Assembly: GCF_000426285.1 (NCBI RefSeq)
Contig: NZ_AUFB01000001.1
Span: forward strand, 124,001-188,000
DNA: 64,000 bases
From: Rhizobium leucaenae USDA 9039
GTDB taxonomy: Bacteria; Pseudomonadota; Alphaproteobacteria; Rhizobiales; Rhizobiaceae
Direction of reading: 5' to 3'
The notes under the pieces were generated by a model. It had not been told where the DNA came from, did no database searches, and worked only from the letters and a program-made list of their open reading frames with translations. Positions within the stretch are counted from its first letter, which is position 1. Every line of letters starts with the position of its first letter. The position numbers were made by a program, and so were the translations under genes. This document shows, in pieces, positions 46,927 through 55,793 of this stretch.

Positions 46927-49641
46927 TTACGATAACAGTTCTTTGAACATACCGTTTTTCTCTAAAAGATCGGTGGTTGTACCGCTTTCAACCAGGCTGC
47001 CGCGATCGAAAACCAGAACACGATCGAACAGCTCCGCAAAGCCCGGATTGGAGAGCACCCAGATAACGGCAGGCGCATATTCGCTCCTGTCGAGACCGGT
47101 CAGGATCGCACGGGCGATCTGGTCCTGAACGCGATGGTCGAGCGCCGGCAGGGGGCGATTGCAGATGAGGTAATCCGCCTGCTTCAGCAAGGCGCGGCCA
47201 AGATTGAGCTTCTGCCGCTGCACATTGGTCAGACGCTTGCCGCCGGAACCGACGTCGAAGTCGAGGCCGATCGACAGGACGCTATCCTGCATGCCCAGCC
47301 GTTCGAAGACGTCGTACATGATGGTGTGGATACGCTCCGGCGCATCGGCCTGCTGGTGCGCAATCCGGCCGAACAGCACGTTGTCCATCAATGTCGCCGA
47401 GGCGGTGAAGCGCTCGGGGTCGTAGCGCTCGATCACGCGTGCCAGATCGGCCGGGATATGTTCGTGAAACTTGGCGCGCGCCCTGACGATCTTGTCCATC
47501 AGCGTCTGCGTCAGAAGGCCGAAGCGGTGACGGGGTTCGATATAGGAGAAGCTGAGGCGGATGATGGCCACTCGTTCTTCCGGCGTCGCGGCGCCGAAGC
47601 CCTTGCCGTTCAGCTTTTGCAGCAACGCTTCGTAGGTCGGGATATCCTCCGCCGTCATGAAGGTAAGCTGCTGGAAGAAAGGATGATCCGGCGGCAGATC
47701 GGTAAAGAGTTCGACGGCGTTCTCGGCAATTTCCAGACCCATATCGTAGAGATCGACGTCGAGGCCGGTCTCTGTGAAGAGTTGCTGGAAATAAGGGTGG
47801 GCGGCAAGCTTGCGGTTGGTCATCAACGGCCGCTTCAGCGTGCCGAACAACAGGTTTTCGCCGACCGTCGCCTGCGGATTATAGGCGTCGAATTCGAAAG
47901 GCACGACAAGCCCGTCGAGATTCTCCTCCTGCAGTCTGAGACGCAGCGCCTGGCGCAACTCTACGATGCGCGAGGTAAGATCGTCATGCGCAGCCGTGTC
48001 GACATTCGAGCGCAGCGCCATGTCGAGAATGTCCTGGGACATAGCGACAGCATCGAGAACAGGGCGGATGACCGAGTAGATATCATGCGGGCCAGTGGCG
48101 CCGGCGGCGGCATAATCGACCCAGTCGCTGTTGAGATCCAGTTCCGGATTGGCGGCGCGGCGCGCTTCTATCATCTGCCATTTGAGCTTATTGGCAGCCT
48201 GGTCGTCATATTCCGCAGGGATCAGCGGCGCGTGTTTCAGGCCGTAGAGAAGATTGCTGCGCAACGTGCCGTGGAAGAAGAACGTATCCGACGAAGCGTA
48301 GGCGATGCGCCGCCCCGTCAGCGATTCCGGCAGTTCCAGCAGATCGCGGCCATCGATGGCAATGCGGCCGCTATCCGGCCAGATCAGCCGGCCGAAGGCC
48401 TCGGCAAGATATTCGCCACCGGCGCCGCTGTCGCCGACGATCGCCACCTTCTCGCCGGGATGAATTTCGACCGAGACGTGATCCAGCACACGGGCACCGC
48501 TATCGTCAACCACGGTGAGATTGGTCGCGACCAGCGGGTGGGTAATGCGGCCAGCCGGCGCGGGCGAGACAAGCTGGGTCTTCGGATCGATCAAACCTTC
48601 TACGCTGAACTGTTCGACCACCTGATTGTATTTGACCTGCACATCCTGGCGCGATTGATCCCAGTCGATAAGTTCCTTCAGCGGCCCCGGCAGGTCCTTG
48701 TAGGCATTGATGACGGCAACGAGCTGACCAATATCAAGCCGGCCCTGCAGCGCAAGGAAGCCGCCGATCGAATAGAACAGGAAGGGCGTGACCTGTGCGA
48801 GGAAGTTGTTGATGAATTTCACCAGGAACTTCCACTGATAGAGATCGTAACGGATCGAAAAGATCAACCCGAGACGATTGGCGATGTCGGCGCGCTCCAG
48901 ATTGGTGGTATCGTTGGCATGGATTGTGCCGATGCCTTCGACGATTTCACCGACACGCCCGGACAATTCGCGCGCAGTGAGCTGCCGCTGGCGCCCGAGT
49001 TCCAGCAGCCGCTTGCGCATGCGCGGGATGACGACAGCATGCACCGCGACGATGGCGGCGGCGATCATGCCCAGCCAGAAATTCTGCAGGATAATGAACA
49101 CGAGCGCAGTGATCGCCTGGCCGCCGAGAAGCGCCGGCTGCACGAAGGCGTCGCCGGTGAAGCCGCCCATCGGCTCCACCTCGTCCTTGATCATGGTAGC
49201 GATTTCAGCCGGCTTCACCCGCTTGAAATGCGCCGGGGGAAAACGCAGCACGCGGTCGATCAGCTCGAAACGGATGCGGCGCAGCATGCGCTCACCCAAC
49301 CGGCCTTTATAGGTGTTGATGTAAAGCTTGAAGAGACCATTGAGAACGACAAGCGCCAGGAACACAAGGCTGAGAGCGATCAGCATCCAAAAGCGGGTGA
49401 GCTCGATACCCCGAAATATTTCCAAGTGCCCGAGGACGGGCACGTTGAAAGCGATATGCATGAAGGTCTGGGTTTCGCCCGGATGTTCGAAACCCTTGCC
49501 CTGAATAGGTCCATTGACGATCTGCTTCGGCAAGTCGAAGGACAGAAAGTAAGGGATCATCGAAGCGGCGACGATCGTCAGGATCCAGATTTGCTCCAGC
49601 CGGGTATTCGACCAGATGTAACGCGCTAGACTTTTTTCCAT
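46927..49641 (-). CDS. ABC exporter-like protein with a degenerate, expanded nucleotide-binding domain
   Basis: 904 residues; ordinary ABC half-exporters have about 580-620. Residues 1-330 form a type IV exporter membrane domain (helices near 17-35, 84-108, 172-205, 272-298). The ATPase part starts with ILDHVSVEIHPGEKVAIVG-like sequence, but Walker A reads GDSGAGGE (403-410; the Lys is Gly), the signature reads LTNVQRQ instead of LSGGQRQ (804-810), Walker B ends YLICNR instead of DE (824-829) and the switch His is Asn (865). About 270 extra residues lie between Walker A and the signature, and contain two more copies of the GTxRxNLLYG-type segment. ATP turnover by the normal route looks impossible. 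The frame is open with no stop, and helices are well kept, so the gene is maintained. Partner: the cNMP-binding protein. Confidence 0.88.
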   Translation of the reverse strand: MEKSLARYIWSNTRLEQIWILTIVAASMIPYFLSFDLPKQIVNGPIQGKGFEHPGETQTFMHIAFNVPVLGHLEIFRGIELTRFWMLIALSLVFLALVVLNGLFKLYINTYKGRLGERMLRRIRFELIDRVLRFPPAHFKRVKPAEIATMIKDEVEPMGGFTGDAFVQPALLGGQAITALVFIILQNFWLGMIAAAIVAVHAVVIPRMRKRLLELGRQRQLTARELSGRVGEIVEGIGTIHANDTTNLERADIANRLGLIFSIRYDLYQWKFLVKFINNFLAQVTPFLFYSIGGFLALQGRLDIGQLVAVINAYKDLPGPLKELIDWDQSRQDVQVKYNQVVEQFSVEGLIDPKTQLVSPAPAGRITHPLVATNLTVVDDSGARVLDHVSVEIHPGEKVAIVGDSGAGGEYLAEAFGRLIWPDSGRIAIDGRDLLELPESLTGRRIAYASSDTFFFHGTLRSNLLYGLKHAPLIPAEYDDQAANKLKWQMIEARRAANPELDLNSDWVDYAAAGATGPHDIYSVIRPVLDAVAMSQDILDMALRSNVDTAAHDDLTSRIVELRQALRLRLQEENLDGLVVPFEFDAYNPQATVGENLLFGTLKRPLMTNRKLAAHPYFQQLFTETGLDVDLYDMGLEIAENAVELFTDLPPDHPFFQQLTFMTAEDIPTYEALLQKLNGKGFGAATPEERVAIIRLSFSYIEPRHRFGLLTQTLMDKIVRARAKFHEHIPADLARVIERYDPERFTASATLMDNVLFGRIAHQQADAPERIHTIMYDVFERLGMQDSVLSIGLDFDVGSGGKRLTNVQRQKLNLGRALLKQADYLICNRPLPALDHRVQDQIARAILTGLDRSEYAPAVIWVLSNPGFAELFDRVLVFDRGSLVESGTTTDLLEKNGMFKELLS

Positions 49642-49877
49642 CGCTTATTGCATGCTTCCAAATTCAACAGGCATCGCCGCCGGGTTTGGCGCCGATGTTG
49701 CAGAGGTGCGGGAGGAGTTCATCGTGAATGCGCGGCCCCATATTGAAAACGGAACGCCGCCCGGTCTGTTGTCCAGGTGCCTCCCGATTCACTAATTTTT
49801 CGATTTATATCACAAGATTGCAGAAAACGAGGAGGGCAAAACGACGAGGTGTTGTGACAGATGCATTGCTGCAACCG
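49642..49877. other. Intergenic gap upstream of the ABC exporter-like gene
   Basis: 236 bases between two minus-strand genes, the largest gap in the array from 46.4 to 59.6 kb. An AT-rich section at 49795-49815 stands out and contains a candidate promoter. Plus-strand frames here are antisense or run into the glycosyltransferase gene and have no support. Confidence 0.4.
49804..49812 (-). promoter_or_regulatory. Candidate extended -10 promoter for the ABC exporter-like/cNMP-binding pair
   Basis: Read on the minus strand, TGATATAAA is an extended -10 element (TGn plus TATAAA), in an AT-rich patch about 165 bases ahead of the ABC gene start. No good -35 lies at 17 bases, as is allowed for extended -10 promoters. 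A TGTGA half-site overlaps it but has no matching second half. Confidence 0.35.
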
Positions 49878-51035
49878 TCACGCCCCGCGAATGATTGCCG
49901 AGGTTCGCGCGGCCCCGGTGAGGTCGATGTCAGGGTTCGACGGCTTCGGCCGTGAGAGCGCCGTTTCCACCGCATTGGCGAGCTGATCCGTCGTCAACCC
50001 CGCTTCCGGTAAAGCCAGCGCTAACCCAAGTTTCTCCAGCCGCTCGGCACGCACCGACTGCTCCGTTTCGCCGCCGGCCGTGAATGGAACAAGGATCGAG
50101 CGGCAGCCGGTAACGAGGAGATCGCCGACAGTGTTATAACCCGCCTGCGAGATCGACAGTTCCGCTCCCCGCAGCAAGGACGGGAAATCCTTGCGGAAGC
50201 GGACGAGGTCGACATTGCCGGGCGCATCCCTTGTCAATGCCGCGAAATCCTCCTCCGGCAAATTCGGGCCGGTGACTAGCAGCCAACGACGATCGACCGC
50301 CACCCGGCTTGCCGCCTCCAGCGAGGCGCGGATCAGATCGCGCCCGACGGCACCGCCGCCGGCAGAAACCACGATGTCGAAGATCTCGGCCGGTGCGGGC
50401 GGCAGCGGCGGCGCAACCAGACCGGTGTAGGTGATCTTATCGGATATGGCCGAGGTGAGCGGAAAAGTCTCCTCCAGCCGAACGAAATTAGGATCGCCAT
50501 GAACGAGAACGCCGTCGAAATGATCCCGCAGCAGCGCCACCGTCTCTTCAACACGCCCCGGCTTCTTCTGCTGCTGCAGGATATCGCGCACCGAGGTGTA
50601 GAGTCTCGGCCTGGGATTGGCTCTGGCTATGGCATCGAGCAGCGGCAGGAGTTCGAAGCGCATTTGCCGGCGGCCGAAGGGAAATGCCTCGATGAGGACG
50701 ACATCAGGCGCGGCCGTCCGAAAAGCCTCCAGCAAACGCTCGCGGCGCGCGGCCAGAAATTCCTCGCCGACGGGATTACCCACCTGATCGGCCAGTCCCG
50801 AAAAACCGGCGCTGCTGGCGACGACTGGGGGAAGGGTGACGGAGGTGATATCCGCGCCCGGAAAGCCGTTCACCGGCACGCCGCCGGTGACGACCGTCAC
50901 CTGGCAACCGTCCTTCGCCAAGGCGCTGGCGATACGGCTGGCGCGGGCGAGATGGCCGATGCCGAGCAAATGCTGAACATAGAAAAAAACGCGTGGGCAC
51001 GAATTGGGGGAGGATGAACTGCGGAGGGGCGTCAT
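49878..51035 (-). CDS. MurG-like GT-B glycosyltransferase
   Basis: 385 residues from ATG 51035, which overlaps the stop of the upstream gene as ATGA. A longer frame to 51098 is open but less likely. The N-terminal fold has FFYVQHLLGIGHLARASRIA, an acceptor-side GxGHxxR motif, and the donor half has DIVVSAGGGAVGRDL and ISQAGYNTVGDLL, as in GT28/MurG-type enzymes that use a UDP-sugar. It closes a run of three glycosyltransferase genes behind an ABC importer. Acceptor and sugar unknown. Confidence 0.85.
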   Translation of the reverse strand: MTPLRSSSSPNSCPRVFFYVQHLLGIGHLARASRIASALAKDGCQVTVVTGGVPVNGFPGADITSVTLPPVVASSAGFSGLADQVGNPVGEEFLAARRERLLEAFRTAAPDVVLIEAFPFGRRQMRFELLPLLDAIARANPRPRLYTSVRDILQQQKKPGRVEETVALLRDHFDGVLVHGDPNFVRLEETFPLTSAISDKITYTGLVAPPLPPAPAEIFDIVVSAGGGAVGRDLIRASLEAASRVAVDRRWLLVTGPNLPEEDFAALTRDAPGNVDLVRFRKDFPSLLRGAELSISQAGYNTVGDLLVTGCRSILVPFTAGGETEQSVRAERLEKLGLALALPEAGLTTDQLANAVETALSRPKPSNPDIDLTGAARTSAIIRGA

Positions 51036-52291
51036 GCGGATTTGCGCCATTGCTCTTCTTTTTGCCACTGTTCCTCGAACAGCCGCGTCAATTGCCAAAT
51101 GCTGGAGTGATGGTCGAAATGCTCACGTACCCGTTTCTCCGCGGCGTCGCCAAGCCGATGGCGCAGCACCGGGTTGCGGATCGCCCGTTCCATTGCCGCC
51201 GCCAGCGCTTCAGGGTCTTCCGGCGGCACGACGAAGCCGTTTTCGCCATTGGTCAGCAGCTCCGGCACGCCGGATATATTGGTGGAAAGGCAGGCAAGGC
51301 GCTGGCTGGATGCCTCCACCAACACGTTCGGCAGACCGTCGCGGTCGCCATCGGCCGCGACACGGCAGGCAAGTGCGAAGAGATCCGCCTGGCGGTAATG
51401 CGCCAGCACATCTTCCTGTGCCATCGCGCCTTGCCAGGTGATGCGGTCGGCAATGCCGAGCGTCTCGGCAAGCGCTTTCAGTTTCGCCAGCCCATCGCCG
51501 CCGCCGATGTGGGTGAAGCGCCAATGAAGCTCAGCAGGCAGCAGCGCCAATGCCCTCAGCAGCACGTCGTATCCCTTTTTCTCCACCGCACGCCCGACGC
51601 TGAGCAGGAAGGCAGGCTCGGATGCCTGCGACCCATCACGATCGGAATGGCGCCCTGTAAAGGGCGCGAAACGTGCTAGATCGAGGCCGTGATAGCTGAG
51701 ATGCACATTCTCCGGCATCGCCGTCAGATCGCGCATGTGCTCGAAGCCGCTCCGCGTACACGTCACCGTCCAGCGGGCGCGTTCGAGTTTTTCCGAAAGA
51801 TCCCAATCCGGCGAGGTCCAGATATCCTTGGCATGCGCCGAGCAGGTCCAGGGAACACCGGTCATGATGCTGGCATAGGCGGTCACCGACGCAGGCGTAT
51901 GGATGAAATGCGCATGCAGCCACTCGCCATTGTCTGGCCATTCATGCGCCAGCACCAGCGCCTGGCCGAAACGTCGAGCCCGGTTCGGCGTGATGTCGCG
52001 CTTGAGATCGGCCCAGAATTGCCTCAGCAAGCGCTTGAAGCCGGGCTTTCTGACCCCGGCCCAGAAGGCGCGCAGCACGCGCAGCGGTTCGTCGTGCAGA
52101 TATTCCGGCAGATAGACAACTCGCGCCTTGATCTCGTCATGGACGGGATGGCGCTTCCTGTCCGTCGGCTTGCGCATCGAAATCAGCGTCAGGTCGAAGC
52201 CGGCTCTTTCGAGGCCAAGCAGCTCCTGCGCGATGAAGGTTTCCGACAGGCGGGGATAGCCCTTGAGGACCACCAGGATTTTTTTTCGCAT
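51032..52291 (-). CDS. GT4-family glycosyltransferase
   Basis: 419 residues. The first motif, ILVVLKGYPRLSETFIAQEL, is that of colanic-acid WcaL-like GT4 enzymes (SETFI signature). LHAHFIHTPASVTAY, SAHAKDIWTSPDWDLSEKL, LLSVGRAVEKKGYDVLL and the donor motif DGLPNVLVEASSQRLA follow. It is translated 17 bases after the preceding glycosyltransferase gene and overlaps the next one by 4 bases, so all three are made together. The SETFI group often adds sugars to lipid-linked exopolysaccharide, but no priming enzyme is nearby. Confidence 0.88.
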   Translation of the reverse strand: MRKKILVVLKGYPRLSETFIAQELLGLERAGFDLTLISMRKPTDRKRHPVHDEIKARVVYLPEYLHDEPLRVLRAFWAGVRKPGFKRLLRQFWADLKRDITPNRARRFGQALVLAHEWPDNGEWLHAHFIHTPASVTAYASIMTGVPWTCSAHAKDIWTSPDWDLSEKLERARWTVTCTRSGFEHMRDLTAMPENVHLSYHGLDLARFAPFTGRHSDRDGSQASEPAFLLSVGRAVEKKGYDVLLRALALLPAELHWRFTHIGGGDGLAKLKALAETLGIADRITWQGAMAQEDVLAHYRQADLFALACRVAADGDRDGLPNVLVEASSQRLACLSTNISGVPELLTNGENGFVVPPEDPEALAAAMERAIRNPVLRHRLGDAAEKRVREHFDHHSSIWQLTRLFEEQWQKEEQWRKSA

Positions 52292-52308
52292 CGATCGGTT
52301 CCGATGCT

Positions 52309-53523
52309 CTATTCGGCGACGATCGATAGCGGCGGATAGTGGTCGCGGTCGTCAAACCATTCGCCGACAATGCGCGAAATGTGCACCAGCCCTTCCAGCC
52401 GCATGTGCCCGCCGCTCGCCGATGGCGGTGCGCGCGTCGGCAGGCGCTTCAGCGCGGCCGCGAGCAGTTTCGGATCGGCGGACTCCTCCGGCAGCAGCAT
52501 ATCGACAAGGCCGAGCTCGCTCGCCCTCTGGGCCCGGATCAACTGTTCCTCGCGCGGGCGCGTCCGTGGAATGATCAGCGCAGGCTTGTCGAAGGACAGG
52601 ATCTCGCAATAGGTGTTGTAGCCACCCATGGCGACAACACCCTTGGCGCCGGCAATCAGCTCCTCCATCTTGTTGTCGAATTCGATCACCTGCAGACAGG
52701 CAATCTTGCTCGCACGTTCGATCAAGTGGTTACGTTCCTTGGCCGGCATATACGGGCCGAGCACGATCAGCGTCTTGTGTTTAAGCGTATCGTCCTGCTC
52801 GAAAGCGCCGACGACATCGTTGACGAGATCGGCGCCGTCGCCACCGCCACCGGTCGTGACCAGAATATAATCTTCGTCAGGCACATGTTCCGACTTCGTG
52901 CCTAAGGTGGATACACTGCGCTGCAGGAAGCCGACGAACTCCATCTTCCGGTGTACGCCGGGCGGCACATCGAGACCGACAAGGGGATCATGGAAATCCG
53001 GCGGGCCGTAGACCCAGACACGATCGTAAAACTGATCGATCTTCTGCAGCACGTTGTTCTTCTTCCACTCTGCTTCCAGCAGGTGCGGCGCGTCCATGAC
53101 GTCGCGCATGCCGAGCACGAGCGTCGTGCCGCGGGCCTTTAGATACTGCAGCGTCTCCTCGACCTCGCCCTTCAGTCCCATCGGCTCCTTGTCGACGATG
53201 AAGATGTCGGGCTGAAAGGTTTCTGCCGTGTGACGGATGATCGACTGGCGCATCTTCAGAGTTTCGTGAAGATCGACATGGCTTGCCATCGACGTATATT
53301 CGCCGTCGCGCAGCTTGATGACGCTCGGCACTTTCACAAAATCGACTCGCGCTCGATAATCGAAAGCACCGGCGATCGTCGCGCCGGAAATGATCAGGAC
53401 GTTCAGCCCACGATAGTCCTCGACGAGCGCATGCGCGATCGTTCGGCACCGTCTGAGGTGACCGAGACCGAATGTGTCATGGCTATACATGAGGATTCGA
53501 GCATCTTCTAAGCGCCGCTTCAT
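52309..53523 (-). CDS. GT-B glycosyltransferase, MurG-like family
   Basis: 404 residues from ATG 53523 (GAGG upstream); an open frame reaches 53598. The glycine loop is SHDTFGLGHLRRCRTIAHAL. The donor half holds DYILVTTGGGGDGADLV, and GVVAMGGYNTYCEILSFDKPALIIPR, like MurG's conserved GG(x)nT(x)xE pattern. It probably consumes a nucleotide sugar. It begins 100 bases after the DppC-like permease gene. Its opening is similar in design to the MurG-like enzyme two genes on, which suggests an old duplication. Confidence 0.85.
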   Translation of the reverse strand: MKRRLEDARILMYSHDTFGLGHLRRCRTIAHALVEDYRGLNVLIISGATIAGAFDYRARVDFVKVPSVIKLRDGEYTSMASHVDLHETLKMRQSIIRHTAETFQPDIFIVDKEPMGLKGEVEETLQYLKARGTTLVLGMRDVMDAPHLLEAEWKKNNVLQKIDQFYDRVWVYGPPDFHDPLVGLDVPPGVHRKMEFVGFLQRSVSTLGTKSEHVPDEDYILVTTGGGGDGADLVNDVVGAFEQDDTLKHKTLIVLGPYMPAKERNHLIERASKIACLQVIEFDNKMEELIAGAKGVVAMGGYNTYCEILSFDKPALIIPRTRPREEQLIRAQRASELGLVDMLLPEESADPKLLAAALKRLPTRAPPSASGGHMRLEGLVHISRIVGEWFDDRDHYPPLSIVAE

Positions 53524-53622
53524 GGGCAAAACCTCAGGATGAAAGTCATTACGCGGGGTGTCAGCAAACGACGTCCGCGGCCGCTCTTCGAATTGCAATC
53601 CATTTCTTGGCCACGCTTTTCG

Positions 53623-54798
53623 CTATTTGTAGGGATCGGCCGCGTCGCGCAAGCCGTCTCCTAAAAAGTTGAACGCCAGAATGACCAAAATCACCGGGAT
53701 CATCGGGAAGAGGAGCCACGGGTAAAATGCAAGGGCGCTGACGTCTCTTGCCTCCGTGAGCAAGATGCCCCAGCTCGTGATCGGTGGGCGAAGACCGAGC
53801 CCCAGGAAGCTCAGCGCGGTTTCGCCGAGGATCATGCTGGGGATCGAAATCGTTGCCGTCGCGATCAGATGCGACATGAATCCTGGCACAAGATGACGGC
53901 CGATAATACGCGGCGAACTTGCACCCATCAATTGTGCAGCAAGTACATAGTCCTCTTCGCGTAAAGACAAGAGCTTGGAACGAACGGCACGGGCCAATCC
54001 GGTCCAATCGAGAATGCCGAGGATGATGGTAATGCCGAAATAGATGATGATGGGGCTCCAGGTCACCGGCATGATCGCCGCGAGCGCCATCCACAACGGC
54101 AGGCTCGGCAACGACTGCAGCACCTCGATGACCCGCTGGACGAGAAGGTCGAAGATGCCGCCATGATATCCGGCCAAGCCCCCGATGACGATACCCAGCA
54201 CGAAGCTGATGGAGATGCCGACCAGCCCGATCGTGAGCGAGATGCGCGCTCCATAGATGATACGGGACAATACGTCGCGTCCGAGGCGGTCGGTACCGAG
54301 CAGGTACATCTGGCCGCCAATAGCGGGGCAGACCAAATGGAAATTTGCATCCACCAGTCCCCAGAATCGATAGGCATCGCCACGACAGAAGAAGCGGATC
54401 GGCTGCACATTATCCGTCTTGTCGGTATAGATTCGTTGCAGCGTATTGATGTCGAGCGTCATCTTGCGGCCATAGACAAAGGGGCCGACAAATTCGCCGT
54501 TGTTGAAGAAATGGACTCTCTGCGGCGGCGAATGGATGTACTCGACATTGCGGGTGTGCAGGCCGTACGGGGCCAGGAATTCCACAATCAGGATCATGGC
54601 GTAGAGCAACAGCAGGAAGATGCCGGAGGCGAGAGCGAGCTTATGCCGCTTGAACTTCCACCACATCAATTGCTTCTGCGAAGCCTTGTAGTAACGCGCC
54701 TGACCGGCCGACATGGCTTCGAACTGCTCCGGATCGAAGGCGGCTGTGGAAACGTAGTGCTCTAGCGGGGCGCCGGGGCGCGGCAGGGGTGCGTTCAC
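53623..54798 (-). CDS. ABC transporter permease, DppC type (AgpC-like)
   Basis: 391 residues. A cytoplasmic N-terminus, a first helix (LALASGIFLLLLYAMILIVEF), and about 110 periplasmic residues precede the core QMYLLGTDRLGRDVLSRIIYGARISL and the EAA loop EDYVLAAQLMGASSPRIIGRHLVPGF. The long periplasmic part is the same feature seen in AgpC. Its ATG overlaps the stop of the DppB-like gene (ATGA). It should pair with that permease to import a carbohydrate or peptide ligand. Confidence 0.9.
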   Translation of the reverse strand: MNAPLPRPGAPLEHYVSTAAFDPEQFEAMSAGQARYYKASQKQLMWWKFKRHKLALASGIFLLLLYAMILIVEFLAPYGLHTRNVEYIHSPPQRVHFFNNGEFVGPFVYGRKMTLDINTLQRIYTDKTDNVQPIRFFCRGDAYRFWGLVDANFHLVCPAIGGQMYLLGTDRLGRDVLSRIIYGARISLTIGLVGISISFVLGIVIGGLAGYHGGIFDLLVQRVIEVLQSLPSLPLWMALAAIMPVTWSPIIIYFGITIILGILDWTGLARAVRSKLLSLREEDYVLAAQLMGASSPRIIGRHLVPGFMSHLIATATISIPSMILGETALSFLGLGLRPPITSWGILLTEARDVSALAFYPWLLFPMIPVILVILAFNFLGDGLRDAADPYK

Positions 54799-55793
54799 TT
54801 GGTGCTCCTGCCTTGCAAGCGGATACGGGGATCAAGGAAGCCAAGGGCGAGGTCGGAGATCAACACGCCGATGACATTGAGGAAGGCGAGGAACATCAGG
54901 AACGAACCGGCAAGATACATATCCTGGCTCTGCAACGCCTTGATCAGCATCGGCCCGGTCGTCTCCAGCGACAGCACGATGGCGGTGATTTCCGCGCCGG
55001 AAATGATCGACGGCAGGATCGAGCCGATATCGGCGACGAAGAAATTGAGCGCCATGCGCAGGGGATATTTCACCAGCGCTTTCAGCGGATGCAGCCCCTT
55101 GGCGCGGGCGGTGACGACATATTGCTTCTGCATCTCGTCGAGCAAGTTGGCACGCAGGCGGCGGATCATGCCGGCGGTGCCGGCGGTGCCGACAATGATG
55201 ACGGGAATCCACAGATGCGCGAGGATCGAGCGCGCCTTTGCCCAACTCATAGGCTGCGACAGATATTGCAGATCCATCAGATGGCCGATCGACACGCCGA
55301 ACCAGATATTGGCGAAATGCATCAGGATAAGCGCCAGCATGAAGTTCGGGATCGCGATGCCGAGCAGACCGAAGAAAGTCAGCCCATAATCGCCCCAGCT
55401 ATATTGATGGGTGGCCGAATAGATGCCGATCGGGAAGGCGATCAGCCAGGTGAGCGCGATCGTCGCCGTCGACACGAGGATGGTCAGCCAGAGGCGATCG
55501 CCCACCACGTCCGATACCGGCAGTTGATATTCGAAGGAATAGCCGAAATCGCCATGCAGCATGCCGGCGACCCAATAGACATATTGCAGGGCCACGGGCT
55601 TATCGAGCCCGTATTCGTGGCGAAGATTCTCAATCTCCTGCATGTTGGCAGTCTCGCCCTGCGCCCGCAACTCGGCGATCTGGCTTTCAAAGAAGTCGCC
55701 CGGCGGAAGCTGGATGATGGTGAAGACCAGCATCGAGATGACAAGCAGCGTCGGGATCATTACCGCGATGCGCCAAAGAATATATTTAAACAC
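54795..55793 (-). CDS. ABC transporter permease, DppB type (AgpB-like)
   Basis: 332 residues, six membrane helices, opening YILWRIAVMIPTLLVISMLVF and PPGDFF, then GDFGYSFEYQLPVSDVVGDRL and the EAA-type loop YVVTARAKGLHPLKALVKYPL. It overlaps the binding-protein gene by 8 bases and the DppC-like gene by 4, so the transporter subunits are coupled. It is close in design to AgpB. Confidence 0.9.
   Translation of the reverse strand: MFKYILWRIAVMIPTLLVISMLVFTIIQLPPGDFFESQIAELRAQGETANMQEIENLRHEYGLDKPVALQYVYWVAGMLHGDFGYSFEYQLPVSDVVGDRLWLTILVSTATIALTWLIAFPIGIYSATHQYSWGDYGLTFFGLLGIAIPNFMLALILMHFANIWFGVSIGHLMDLQYLSQPMSWAKARSILAHLWIPVIIVGTAGTAGMIRRLRANLLDEMQKQYVVTARAKGLHPLKALVKYPLRMALNFFVADIGSILPSIISGAEITAIVLSLETTGPMLIKALQSQDMYLAGSFLMFLAFLNVIGVLISDLALGFLDPRIRLQGRSTK

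Noticed and set aside
47134..49629. Roughly 830-codon plus-strand frame opposite the ABC exporter-like gene
   Set aside because: Considered because the facing protein is so degenerate, but the minus strand has clear membrane helices and ABC exporter layout, while the plus frame is His/Arg/Asp-rich and featureless.
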